18,823 nucleotides of DNA from positions 1-18,823 of the forward strand of contig JAEZPW010000357.1 in assembly GCA_023441255.1 (NCBI GenBank). The letters are read 5' to 3'. The notes below the pieces were generated by a model. It was not told the DNA's origin. It made no database searches and saw only the letters and a program-made list of their open reading frames with translations. Source of the DNA: Acidobacteriota bacterium. GTDB taxonomy: Bacteria; Acidobacteriota; Terriglobia; Terriglobales; Acidobacteriaceae. A program made the position numbers and the translations under genes. Every line of letters starts with the position of its first letter. The first letter of the stretch is position 1. Below are positions 6,786 through 15,309 of this stretch, one piece after another.

Positions 6786-8639
6786 ATGCGGCAACTGATC
6801 CGACTGCTCCGATACCTCGCGCCCTACTCCCTGCAATTTTTCGCGTCGGTTCTGTTGATGGCAGCGGTTGGCCTGCTTGATGGATTCCGCCTGTTGCTGC
6901 TTCGACCGATTTTCGACCGCGTACTGAACCCGGCAACCAACTCCCAGAATATCGTTCTGCTCAAAATTCCGGGTACAGATCATGTTCTTTATCTGCAGCA
7001 GTTTGTGCCGGAGCACTTCAAGAATGCCTGGACGATTGTTGCGTTCTCGCTGGTCGCCGCGACGATTCTGAAAGGTATTTGCGACTACGCCGGCACGTAT
7101 CTGGTGAACTACGCAGGCTTCGGGATGATGACCGATCTGCGCAATGACATTTACGAGAAGATACTGAGGCGTTCCGTCGCGTTCTTCCAGCGCACTTCGA
7201 CGGGCACGCTCATCTCGACGACGGTCAGCGACATAGAACGCGTGCAATTCGCGATGTCGTCGGTGATGGCGGAGTTCCTGCAACAGTTCTTCACGTTCAT
7301 TGCAACCGCATTCGTCGCCATCGCTCTCGGTGGCAAGTTGGCGTGGGTTCTGCTGATTTTTGTCCCGGTAATCATCACCTCCAGCACAAAGATCGGCCGG
7401 CGTGTACGCCACACCACGCGCGGTGGCCAAGACAAGCTCGCGGACATTCAGAACATCCTCCACGAAACGATCACCGGAGTTCGAATCGTCAAGGCGTTCG
7501 GCATGGAACTCTGGGAGGTGCTCCGGTTCAAAGGCGCGGCGACCAAGCTCTTCAAAGCGAACCTTAAGTCGGTTCGTGCCGCCGCTATCAGTTCGCCATT
7601 AATGGACGTTCTAGGAGCAGTTGCCATTGCCCTGCTCCTGCTACTTGGCCGCGACCGGATCAACAAGGACGTAGTTACCCTTGGCATTTTCATGACTTTT
7701 ATTGCGGCGGTTTTCAAGCTCTACGAACCGGTCCGCAAGTTCGCGCTCTTCAACAACAACTTTCAGCAGGCACTCGGGGCCTCGGCCTCGATCTTCACCT
7801 TCATGGACGCTCGGGATGATGTCCGAGAGAAGAGCTCGGCTGTTACGCTGCCCCCTTTCACCGATTCAATCCGCTTCGAGCATGTTGGGTTCACTTACGA
7901 CGCTGAGGGTGGCGAGCAACGGCAAATTCTCAACGACATTGATTTGACAGTGGACAAAGGTGAGGTCATCGCCATCGTTGGGTCGAGCGGTGCAGGGAAG
8001 TCGACACTCGTTCATCTCATTCCGCGTTTCTTCGACGTCACCTCCGGACGCATCCTCATCGACGGCCACGACGTTCGCGATCTTACCGTACGTTCGCTGC
8101 GTTCTCACATCGGCATCGTCACCCAGGAAACGATCCTGTTCAACGACACCGTCCGTAACAACATCGCCTACGGTCAACCCAGCATTTCCCAGACGACAGT
8201 GGAAGCTGCCGCGCATGCCGCTCTTGCGCACGACTTCATCATGCGGCTGCCCGACGGCTATGACACCGTTATCGGTGAACGTGGATTGCGGCTCTCCGGC
8301 GGTGAGCGCCAGCGCGTTGCCATTGCGCGCGCCTTGCTCAAAAACGCGCCGATTCTTATCCTCGATGAAGCTACCTCTGCGCTGGACAGCGAGTCGGAAG
8401 CACTGGTGCAATCGGCTCTTCACAACCTGATGCAGGGCCGCACGGTCTTTGTCATCGCGCATCGGCTATCGACTGTTCGACACGCCAACCGCATACTGGT
8501 GCTGGAGAACGGCGCCATCAGCGACAGCGGTTCGCACGAAGACCTCATGGCGCGCCTGGGCACGTACCGCCGCCTGTACGATTTGCAATTCGTTGACTAC
8601 GACGCCCCCAAGACCAACGGCGTTACCGTTCCGGAATAA
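6786..8639 (+). CDS. MsbA-type ABC exporter, fused transmembrane and ATPase domains
   Basis: 617 residues. The N-terminal ~340 residues are a type I exporter membrane domain with hydrophobic segments around 15-40, 80-100, 160-200 (two helices) and 270-320 (two helices). The C-terminal ABC domain has Walker A GSSGAGKST (~398-406), Q-loop VTQETILFND, signature LSGGERQR (503-510), Walker B ILILDEATSALD (~521-532) and H-loop IAHRLST (~557-563). Such half-transporters homodimerise; MsbA flips lipid A-core across the inner membrane. Lipid A flipping fits the lpt genes at the start of the window, but the sequence cannot separate an MsbA orthologue from a general lipid or multidrug exporter, so no symbol is given. 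yicC follows after 9 nt. Confidence 0.93.
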   Translation: MRQLIRLLRYLAPYSLQFFASVLLMAAVGLLDGFRLLLLRPIFDRVLNPATNSQNIVLLKIPGTDHVLYLQQFVPEHFKNAWTIVAFSLVAATILKGICDYAGTYLVNYAGFGMMTDLRNDIYEKILRRSVAFFQRTSTGTLISTTVSDIERVQFAMSSVMAEFLQQFFTFIATAFVAIALGGKLAWVLLIFVPVIITSSTKIGRRVRHTTRGGQDKLADIQNILHETITGVRIVKAFGMELWEVLRFKGAATKLFKANLKSVRAAAISSPLMDVLGAVAIALLLLLGRDRINKDVVTLGIFMTFIAAVFKLYEPVRKFALFNNNFQQALGASASIFTFMDARDDVREKSSAVTLPPFTDSIRFEHVGFTYDAEGGEQRQILNDIDLTVDKGEVIAIVGSSGAGKSTLVHLIPRFFDVTSGRILIDGHDVRDLTVRSLRSHIGIVTQETILFNDTVRNNIAYGQPSISQTTVEAAAHAALAHDFIMRLPDGYDTVIGERGLRLSGGERQRVAIARALLKNAPILILDEATSALDSESEALVQSALHNLMQGRTVFVIAHRLSTVRHANRILVLENGAISDSGSHEDLMARLGTYRRLYDLQFVDYDAPKTNGVTVPE

Positions 8640-8648
8640 GGTAAGACA

Positions 8649-9542
8649 ATGAAAGTTCGCTCCATGACGGGATTCGCGCAGGTGAAAGAGCAGGTATCCG
8701 ATGCGCTCAGTTTCACCCTGTCGCTCAAATCCGTGAATCACCGATTCCTTGATGTCCATCTGCGTATGCCGCCCGACACCGACGCGCTCGAGATGAAGCT
8801 GCGCCGACTGCTGAAGGAAAAGCTTGCGCGCGGTCACGTGGACCTGATCCTCAATGTTCAGCGCTCTGGCGCTCAGGCCATCACCATCAACCGCCAGCTT
8901 GTCACGGGCTATGTTCAGGCTTTCAGGGAAGCTGCGCGCGAGTTTGGCTTGTCGGCGGATCCTGATCTGAACGCCATCTTCAAGCTCCCCGGAGCGATGG
9001 AAGGCACGAACGGATCCGGCTGTCTGGAACCTGACCTCGAGACCGCGATCCTGGCCAAGGTTGAAGAGGTCGTCAGCCGTCTCAACGACATGCGCAGCGA
9101 AGAAGGCGCTAGCATTGAACGTGAGCTGCGCGACCTGCTTAAGCGCGTGCAGCATTCCGCCGACGAAATCGAGAAGCACCGCTCGGCCGTGCTCCACGCC
9201 TACATGGACAAGATCCGCACCCGTATGCAGGAACTAGTAGGCGCGCACGCCGATCAGGACCGCATGTTGCAGGAATCGGCACTGCTCGCAGAGCGCAGCG
9301 ACATACAGGAAGAAATCGTGCGTATGAACACGCACATCAAGCATTTTCACGGCTTGCTTGACCACGGCGGCGAAATAGGCAAGAAACTCGACTTCCTGCT
9401 TCAGGAGATGAATCGCGAGGCAAACACTCTGCTGTCAAAGACGAGTGGCGTCGCCGGAGAAGCCCTGCGCATCACCGAACTCGGACTCACCCTGAAATCC
9501 GAGATCGAAAAGGCTCGCGAACAGGTGCAGAACATCGAATGA
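8649..9542 (+). CDS. yicC: YicC family endoribonuclease
   Basis: 297 residues, normal for the family. The N-terminal YicC domain begins with the hallmark MTGFAQ (5-10) and KSVNHRFLDVHLRMP. The C-terminal DUF1732 part has the strongly conserved FLLQEMNREANTLLSKT and ends KSEIEKAREQVQNIE. E. coli YicC is reported as an endoribonuclease that can influence RyhB small-RNA decay; the physiological role elsewhere is open. AAGG at 8638-8641, overlapping the previous stop, gives a Shine-Dalgarno 7 nt before ATG. The stop overlaps the gmk start as ATGA, a pairing of yicC and gmk seen widely in bacteria. Confidence 0.95.
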   Translation: MKVRSMTGFAQVKEQVSDALSFTLSLKSVNHRFLDVHLRMPPDTDALEMKLRRLLKEKLARGHVDLILNVQRSGAQAITINRQLVTGYVQAFREAAREFGLSADPDLNAIFKLPGAMEGTNGSGCLEPDLETAILAKVEEVVSRLNDMRSEEGASIERELRDLLKRVQHSADEIEKHRSAVLHAYMDKIRTRMQELVGAHADQDRMLQESALLAERSDIQEEIVRMNTHIKHFHGLLDHGGEIGKKLDFLLQEMNREANTLLSKTSGVAGEALRITELGLTLKSEIEKAREQVQNIE

Positions 9543-10243
9543 GCGGCATCGTCTACATCGTTTCCGCACCGTCCGGATCCGGCAAGAGCACCTTGACCGC
9601 CGAGATGCTGCGCACCATCCCGGGACTTGAATTCTCGATCTCCTACACCACCCGCCCTCCGCGCGGAAGCGAACGTAACGGAGTCGAGTACTTCTTCGTT
9701 TCCAGGCAGGACTTCGAGCGAATGATCGAGCAGGGCGAATTCCTCGAACACGCCAGCGTCTTCGGCGAGTACTACGGCACCTCGCGCCACTTCGTGGAAG
9801 CCGCGGCTGCCCGTGGCAACGACCTGCTGCTCGACATTGATGTGCAAGGCGCCGCCCAGGTGAAGCAGAACCTGCCCGAGGCCGTGAGTACTTTTATCCT
9901 GCCTCCGTCGCGCGATGAGCTCGAAATGCGACTTCGCCGGCGCAGCCAGGCGGAACGCGTTGATAAAGCAGTCATTAACCGACGTCTAAATGCCGCCGGA
10001 AAAGAGATTGAGAACTACGCCAATTACGACTATATTCTGGTCAACGATCAGCTTGAACTCTCGATCGACGAACTGAAGGCGATCATCCTTTCTGAGCGCC
10101 TGCGTCGTTCTGGCAAGCTGCCTTCCGGCGAGGACGAAAACACCGTGTTGGAAACGGCCAACCGCTGCCGACTTGAGAATGTCAGCGGCCGCGTGCAGGA
10201 GATACTGGCCAGCTTTTCCCCAGCCTTGCCGAGAAACGGGTAA
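9539..10243 (+). CDS. gmk: guanylate kinase
   Basis: Converts GMP plus ATP to GDP and ADP in the cytoplasm. 234 residues, about 27 longer than the E. coli enzyme, with the extra residues at the C-terminus (from about 205, ending SFSPALPRNG). P-loop APSGSGKST is at 10-18, the GMP-binding segment SYTTRPPRGSERNGVEYFF follows near 35-53, and the lid region is around RRRSQAE. It overlaps yicC by four bases (ATGA). Its stop forms TAATG with a possible start of an extended downstream frame, but the real rpoZ start is more likely 90 nt further on. Confidence 0.97.
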   Translation: MSGIVYIVSAPSGSGKSTLTAEMLRTIPGLEFSISYTTRPPRGSERNGVEYFFVSRQDFERMIEQGEFLEHASVFGEYYGTSRHFVEAAAARGNDLLLDIDVQGAAQVKQNLPEAVSTFILPPSRDELEMRLRRRSQAERVDKAVINRRLNAAGKEIENYANYDYILVNDQLELSIDELKAIILSERLRRSGKLPSGEDENTVLETANRCRLENVSGRVQEILASFSPALPRNG

Positions 10244-10322
10244 TGACTTTCGTACGGCCGCTGTTCGTTGGAACGGCGGGGGAGTGGATCGGGAGGTCCT
10301 CTCCGATTTGCGACAGATATGT

Positions 10323-10328
10323 AGGAGG
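10323..10328 (+). promoter_or_regulatory. rpoZ ribosome binding site
   Basis: AGGAGG lies 4 nt before the ATG at 10333, a short spacing but a perfect core. It argues that the 10243-10332 part of the same open frame is untranslated leader, not protein. Confidence 0.75.
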
Positions 10329-10332
10329 CGGT

Positions 10333-10572
10333 ATGGAGTTACTGGGCGGTTTCGATAGCAATTATCGTTTTATTCTCGTCGCGGCCAAGCGTGCGCGACA
10401 GATTCAGTCCGGCGCAAAGCCAATGGTCGACACCAACTCGCGCAAGGCGTGCCGTGTTGCGCAAGACGAGATCATTGCGGGAAAGGTAAAGTGGGTTGTG
10501 CCGGAGACCAGGTCGGCCGTTGATCTGGCTCGTGAAATGCTTGACAAAGCCATTCCCGAGAATAATTCGTAG
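10333..10572 (+). CDS. rpoZ: RNA polymerase omega subunit
   Basis: 79 residues from the ATG at 10333, a normal omega length. The conserved segment FDSNYRFILVAAKRARQIQSG (8-28) matches omega's core, which clamps the beta-prime C-terminus and aids RNA polymerase assembly. The helix ACRVAQDEIIAGKVKW follows; the C-terminal tail is short and variable. The frame stays open up to an ATG at 10243 overlapping the gmk stop, which would add 30 residues (TFVRPLFVG..., not omega-like); the AGGAGG site favours the short form. The gmk-rpoZ pairing is common in bacteria, and the next gene here is coaBC, another classic neighbour. Confidence 0.93.
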   Translation: MELLGGFDSNYRFILVAAKRARQIQSGAKPMVDTNSRKACRVAQDEIIAGKVKWVVPETRSAVDLAREMLDKAIPENNS

Positions 10573-10621
10573 CATCCGGCATCATCCTGGGACAATGCGT
10601 TAGTCCACGCTTCCGGGCTAG

Positions 10622-10640
10622 AGACCCGCAGCCGGTCTTT
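10622..10640 (+). terminator. weak hairpin between rpoZ and coaBC
   Basis: AGACC/GGTCT (10622-10626, 10634-10638) with a 7-nt loop, then TT. The stem is short and the T-run minimal, so it is at most a leaky terminator in the 83-nt gap. No Shine-Dalgarno is visible before the coaBC ATG. Confidence 0.25.
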
Positions 10641-10655
10641 CGCGTCTAAACAGCT

Positions 10656-11885
10656 ATGAAAGTCATTCTTGGCGTCAGCGGCGGCATTGCGGCTTACAAA
10701 GCTGCGGAACTGGTGCGCCTGCTTCAGGACCGTGGAGTGCGTGTGCAGGTTGTCATGACCCGCGCGGCGCAGGAGTTCGTGCGTCCACTGACGTTCGCGG
10801 CCCTTTCTGGCGAGAAGGTCATTACCGAGATGTTCGCCGACGGCAGCGCCGAGCCCAACGTGGAGTCTGCCGTCGAACACATCGCGGTCGCCCAGGCGGC
10901 GGATGCCCTTGTTGTTGCTCCGGCCACTGCGAACGTCATCGCCAAGTTTGCCAATGGCATCGCCGACGACTTTCTCACGACGCTTTACCTGGCCACCACC
11001 GCTCCCGTCATCGTCGCCCCGGCGATGAACGTCAACATGTGGGATCATCCCGCCACGCAGGAGAACCTCGACCGTCTGCGCAAGCGCGGCGTTCGCATCG
11101 TCGAACCCGGCAGCGGTTACCTCGCATGCGGCACAATCGGTGCCGGTCGCCTTTCTGATCTGAACAACATTGTGAATGCCACAATGGCCGCTCTCGGCCC
11201 ACAGGACCTCGTGGGTGAGACCGTGCTGATCACGGCTGGCCCCACTCGTGAGCCGATCGATCCGGTCCGTTACATCAGCAATCGTTCCAGCGGCAAGATG
11301 GGTTATGCCTTGGCCGAAGCTGCATTGCGCCGAGGAGCTAAAGTTATCCTGGTCAGCGGCCCAACGGCGCTGACCGCGCCTGCCGCCGCCGAATTGGTTC
11401 CGGTGGAAACAGCCGCGCAGATGCACCAGGCAGTCGTCCATCGCCTTCCCGGGTCAACAATAGTCATTAAGGCCGCAGCCGTCGCCGACTATACGGTGAA
11501 ACGTCCTGCGACCGAGAAAATGAAGCGTACCTCCGGCGCCGTGACACTCGACCTCGAGCCGACCCTCGACATCATTGCCGAAATCACGGGGCTCAAAGCG
11601 AACCCTGAGCAGATTGTCATCGGTTTCGCGGCTGAGACGACAAATGTACTCGACAACGCGCGCCGGAAACTCGCTACCAAGTCCCTGCACGCCATCGTGG
11701 TCAACGACGTTTCGCAGCCCGGTATCGGCTTCGATTCCGACCGGAACGCCGTAACGATCATCACGCCGGACCAGGAGATCGACGTTCCGGAAAACAACAA
11801 GTGCGAGATTGCTCACCGCATCCTCGATGTAGTGCACACCATTCGCGAGAGCCTCTCGCAGGCCACGACAGTCTCGAAGATCTGA
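10656..11885 (+). CDS. coaBC: bifunctional phosphopantothenoylcysteine decarboxylase/phosphopantothenate-cysteine ligase
   Basis: 409 residues, both coenzyme A biosynthesis domains fused as usual. The N-terminal flavoprotein decarboxylase (CoaC, 1-~190) shows GVSGGIAAYKAAELVR, the catalytic-His region VEHIAVAQAADALVVAPATA, PAMNVNMWDHPATQENL, and the substrate-clamp GYLACGTIGAGRL with Cys158. The C-terminal synthetase (CoaB, from ~190) shows ITAGPTREPIDPVRYISNRSSGKMG, AAAVADYTVK (~273-282) and a KMKR motif (~288-291) carrying the conserved active-site lysine. It makes 4'-phosphopantetheine from phosphopantothenate and cysteine. The downstream glycosylase begins 1 nt after the stop, so the two are co-transcribed. 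Confidence 0.97.
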   Translation: MKVILGVSGGIAAYKAAELVRLLQDRGVRVQVVMTRAAQEFVRPLTFAALSGEKVITEMFADGSAEPNVESAVEHIAVAQAADALVVAPATANVIAKFANGIADDFLTTLYLATTAPVIVAPAMNVNMWDHPATQENLDRLRKRGVRIVEPGSGYLACGTIGAGRLSDLNNIVNATMAALGPQDLVGETVLITAGPTREPIDPVRYISNRSSGKMGYALAEAALRRGAKVILVSGPTALTAPAAAELVPVETAAQMHQAVVHRLPGSTIVIKAAAVADYTVKRPATEKMKRTSGAVTLDLEPTLDIIAEITGLKANPEQIVIGFAAETTNVLDNARRKLATKSLHAIVVNDVSQPGIGFDSDRNAVTIITPDQEIDVPENNKCEIAHRILDVVHTIRESLSQATTVSKI

Positions 11886-11886
11886 C

Positions 11887-12669
11887 ATGCCCCGAAAAAT
11901 TGATCCGGAAACCCGTCGCGCGCTCGCCGAGCGCGTTCAGTACTACCGCGAACTAGGCGTCTACGATTTCTACCGCCGTGAAGTGCCGCCCGACATGTCT
12001 GACACCCTCATCCGAAACGATGTACCGCTCTCGACTGCTGCCGATGTAGAGGAGCAGCCGCTCGCAAGCGCCGCCGGCAGCAGCGCTGACCGCCCAGCAG
12101 CGCTGCGCGCGATCCGTGAAGAGATAGGCGACTGCACCCGCTGCCCATTGCACAAGCAGGGTCGGAAGCAAATCGTCTTCGGCGTAGGCAATCCGAATGC
12201 CGACATCATGTTCATCGGGGAGGCGCCTGGCGCCGATGAAGACGAACAGGGTGAGCCGTTCGTTGGTCGCGCCGGTCAGCTGCTCACAAACATGATTAAA
12301 GCGATGGGCATCACGCGCGACGATGTTTACATCGCCAATGTGATCAAGTGCCGTCCGCCGGGAAACCGTACGCCGGAACCCGCCGAGTGTGCGATCTGCT
12401 CACCATTCCTGCTGAAACAGATCGACGTCATCCAGCCCAAGGCCATCGTCGCCCTCGGCGCCGTGGCGGCCAAGACTCTGCTCGCCGTCAATCAAACGAT
12501 GGCCGAGATGCGTGGCCAGTGGCACGACTTTCGCGGTTATCCTCTGCTGGTCACGTACCACCCCGCATACCTGCTGCGCGACCCGCGGCAGAAAGTACAT
12601 GCATGGCACGACCTCCAGATGGTCATGCAGCGCCTTGGCATGCCCATGCCGAAGAAGGAAGGCCAGTAG
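11887..12669 (+). CDS. uracil-DNA glycosylase, family 4-like (Fe-S)
   Basis: 260 residues. Removes uracil from DNA after cytosine deamination. Catalytic motif GEAPGADEDEQGEPFVGRAG (~112-131) and the leucine/His motif HPAYLLR (225-231) identify the family-4 glycosylases. Cysteines at 83 and 86 (CTRC) and at 155, 168 and 171 (KCRPPGNRTPEPAECAIC) fit the 4Fe-4S site; Cys83, Cys86, Cys155 and one of 168/171 are the likely ligands, with C155-x15-C171 the better fit. The first ~75 residues are an extra, probably disordered region with an aromatic start (VQYYRELGVYDFYRR) and an Ala/Ser-rich linker, absent from minimal thermophile enzymes. It follows coaBC by 1 nt and precedes a likely terminator. 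Fam-5 or UdgX relatives are less likely. Confidence 0.92.
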   Translation: MPRKIDPETRRALAERVQYYRELGVYDFYRREVPPDMSDTLIRNDVPLSTAADVEEQPLASAAGSSADRPAALRAIREEIGDCTRCPLHKQGRKQIVFGVGNPNADIMFIGEAPGADEDEQGEPFVGRAGQLLTNMIKAMGITRDDVYIANVIKCRPPGNRTPEPAECAICSPFLLKQIDVIQPKAIVALGAVAAKTLLAVNQTMAEMRGQWHDFRGYPLLVTYHPAYLLRDPRQKVHAWHDLQMVMQRLGMPMPKKEGQ

Positions 12670-12693
12670 AGCGTCACTCAAGTAGCGTAACCG

Positions 12694-12756
12694 CGCCACG
12701 AACCGGAGCCCCGTTTCGTGGCGGGTGCCCTATCCTTCGCGAAGCGAAGGGTGGGT
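12694..12756 (+). terminator. double inverted repeat after the glycosylase gene; terminator or palindromic repeat element
   Basis: Two perfect stems lie back to back: CGCCACGAA/TTCGTGGCG (12694-12702, 12715-12723) and CCTTCGC/GCGAAGG (12734-12740, 12744-12750, GAA loop). The second is flanked by CCC and GTGGG and followed by TCTTTT. The second stem with its T-run could terminate the coaBC-glycosylase transcript. The compact palindromic layout also resembles dispersed intergenic REP-like elements; copy number cannot be judged from one window. Confidence 0.55.
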
Positions 12757-12810
12757 CTTTTCCTCCGAACTGTGTTGCCATCTCCCTGCGCAGCCTCCAA
12801 ACTGTAAACG

Positions 12811-15294
12811 ATGCCTGAGTTTTGCGACGTCGCGCTTCCAGTCCCGCTGGAAGGGAGCTTCACGTACCGGCTCAACGGTGATGTGCCCGTGGTCGGGGGG
12901 CGAGTCGTCGTGCCTTTTCGTGAGAAGAAGCTCTCCGGCATCGTGACCCGCCTGCACGACGAGGCTCCTGCCGCCCAGGCCCGCTATGTGCTCAGCGTGC
13001 TGGACGCTTTCCCCGTGCTGGATGAACGTCTTATGGCACTGGGGGAATGGATCGCCCGGTACTATATCGCTCCGCTTGGTGAAGTGTTTCGCACCATGCT
13101 CCCTCTCCACGCCGAATTTCGCCGTGTCGTTGGCTACCAGATTACCGACGCCGGTCTGTCCGCCCTGCAACAGGCATCGCTCCTTGGGAGCTCGCTGCGT
13201 TCACGGAAAGATCCGGAAGAGCAGGCAAGCGAGATTGAGGTCCTCAACTACTTTGCGGACGCCGACGTCGTTCGTGAAAGCACCCTCCGTTCTGCCACCC
13301 GAGCCACCAAGACGCTGCTCGCCTCGCTCTTACGCAAGAAATGGATTGCGCGTGACGACATGTCCGCAGTTCGTGACGCCACCCGCACCGTAAAGATCGC
13401 CGTGCTCGTCGAGCAAACCGCTCCCGACGAGCAAGCCGACTCTGCCAAGCCTTCCAGAAAGCTCAATGGCAACCAGCGGGCACTCATCGACGCCCTTCAG
13501 GCTGCCAATGGCAAAATGTTCGTCGAGCGCCTGCGTGCGATCCACAACCCGGAAGGTGTTGCCATTCCGAAGACCACGCTCCAGACCCTGGTCGACCGTG
13601 GACTAGTGCGAATTGACGAAGAGCCAGCCGATTTCGCTGTTTCAAGCATGAAGGTGAAATCGCCGCTGGATTTCATATTCAATCCGTCTCAGAAGAAGGC
13701 GCTCGAAGCCATTAACGCTGCGGTCAGGTCTCGTACGTTCGCGCCTGCGCTGCTGCACGGTGTTACCGGGTCGGGCAAAACGGCTGTTTATCTGGCGGCA
13801 ATGCGGGAGGTGCACCGGCAGGGTCGTGGAGCGATACTCCTGGTTCCTGAGATCGGACTGACCCCCGCCGCGGCTGCTCAAATACACAGCGTGTTCGGTG
13901 AAGATGTCGCCATCCTCCATTCAGGGCTCACGGACGACGAGCGTGCCGAACAATGGCATCGCATTCGCCGCGGCGAGGCCCGTGTGGTCGTCGGTACCCG
14001 TTCGGGCGTGTTCGCGCCTGTCGCGGACCTGGCGCTGATCATCGTCGATGAGGAGCACGACCAGTCCTACAAGCAGGATGAAACGCCGCGGTACCATGGC
14101 CGCGATGTTGCCGTGATGCGCGCCAAGATGGCGAATGCGGCCGTTGTGCTGGGCTCGGCAACGCCTTCGCTCGAGTCCTACTACAACGCGCAGAAGGGAC
14201 GTTACTCGCTCATCGAATTGCCTGACCGCGTCGAGCGTCGCCCCTTGCCCGAAGTCGAACTCATCGACATGAAAGCCGAGTACCAGCAGACCGGCAAGGA
14301 GCAGGCCGTCTCGCGCAAGCTGGCCGATGAGATCGGCGAAAGACTCCAACGCGGCGAGCAAGTTATGGTTCTGCTCAACCGCCGCGGCTTCTCGGCTTTC
14401 GTGCTCTGCCGGACTTGCGGCGAAACCGTGCAGTGCCGCAACTGCGCCATCTCCATGACGCATCACCGCAAGACGCATCGCATGGAGTGTCATTGCTGCG
14501 GCTACATTGCTCCGATTCCGCAAAGATGCCCGAAGTGCGGCAGTGAGTACATCAACTTCCTCGGCACAGGTTCGGAGAAGCTTGAGGACCTGCTGCACTC
14601 GATGTTTCCGCAGGCCCGCATCGGACGCCTCGACCGCGACACCGTCAAGGGCCGCCACGACTTTGAGCGCGTCCTGAACCAGTTGAACGCCGGCGAACTC
14701 GACATGCTGGTCGGTACCCAGATGATCGCCAAGGGACATGACGTCCACGGCGTCACGCTGGTCGGAGTGGTCGGCGCTGACACCGCACTGAGTCAGCCCG
14801 ATTTCCGCGCGGCCGAACGAACTTTCCAGCTCCTCACCCAGGTTGCCGGACGCGCAGGCCGCGGGTCATCGCCCGGCAAAGTTGTGCTCCAGACCTACTT
14901 CCCGGAGCACTACGCCGTGCAGTTCGCCGCGCACCACGACTTCAACGGCTTTTATGACAAGGAACTCCGTTTTCGCAGTTGGACACAGTACCCGCCTTTC
15001 AGCGCTCTTGCCAATGTACTGATCCGCAGCGACAAACTCGACGACGCACTCAAGTACTCAGGAACACTTGGACAATGGTTCCGCGACACGCGTCACGAGG
15101 GCGTACGCGTAATGGGACCGGCGGCGGCCCCCATCGTCCGCCTGAAGAACGACTACCGCTATCACTTTATTCTGAAGTCACAGAGCCGCGAGAAGATGAA
15201 CGGCCTGTTGCGGGCGATGCTTGCCTACGCCGCTGCCCAGAAGATTCCGCGCACCAACGTTATTGTGGATGTAGACGCACTCTCGTTAACCTGA
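12811..15294 (+). CDS. priA: primosomal replication restart helicase PriA
   Basis: 827 residues. The N-terminal 3'-DNA-binding domain (1-~105; VALPVPLEGSFTYRL, GRVVVPFREKKLSGIV, AILDAF-like VLSVLDAFPVLDE) is followed by a winged-helix region and a superfamily 2 helicase core with Walker A GVTGSGKT (317-324), Walker B DEEHD (413-417) and GSATPSLES. Zinc-binding cysteines between the helicase lobes are 533, 536, 542, 545, 560, 563, 573 and 576, the full PriA set. Motif V/VI includes VAGRAGRGSSPG. PriA reloads the replisome at collapsed forks. The ATG has no Shine-Dalgarno, but the N-terminus matches the family. Its stop is only 15 nt from the stop of the convergent gene. Confidence 0.98.
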   Translation: MPEFCDVALPVPLEGSFTYRLNGDVPVVGGRVVVPFREKKLSGIVTRLHDEAPAAQARYVLSVLDAFPVLDERLMALGEWIARYYIAPLGEVFRTMLPLHAEFRRVVGYQITDAGLSALQQASLLGSSLRSRKDPEEQASEIEVLNYFADADVVRESTLRSATRATKTLLASLLRKKWIARDDMSAVRDATRTVKIAVLVEQTAPDEQADSAKPSRKLNGNQRALIDALQAANGKMFVERLRAIHNPEGVAIPKTTLQTLVDRGLVRIDEEPADFAVSSMKVKSPLDFIFNPSQKKALEAINAAVRSRTFAPALLHGVTGSGKTAVYLAAMREVHRQGRGAILLVPEIGLTPAAAAQIHSVFGEDVAILHSGLTDDERAEQWHRIRRGEARVVVGTRSGVFAPVADLALIIVDEEHDQSYKQDETPRYHGRDVAVMRAKMANAAVVLGSATPSLESYYNAQKGRYSLIELPDRVERRPLPEVELIDMKAEYQQTGKEQAVSRKLADEIGERLQRGEQVMVLLNRRGFSAFVLCRTCGETVQCRNCAISMTHHRKTHRMECHCCGYIAPIPQRCPKCGSEYINFLGTGSEKLEDLLHSMFPQARIGRLDRDTVKGRHDFERVLNQLNAGELDMLVGTQMIAKGHDVHGVTLVGVVGADTALSQPDFRAAERTFQLLTQVAGRAGRGSSPGKVVLQTYFPEHYAVQFAAHHDFNGFYDKELRFRSWTQYPPFSALANVLIRSDKLDDALKYSGTLGQWFRDTRHEGVRVMGPAAAPIVRLKNDYRYHFILKSQSREKMNGLLRAMLAYAAAQKIPRTNVIVDVDALSLT

Positions 15295-15309
15295 TCTCTG
15301 CAACGGCCG

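Noticed and set aside
10404..11441. 345-codon minus-strand frame opposite rpoZ/coaBC
   Set aside because: Antisense to genes with clear catalytic motifs; no recognisable features.
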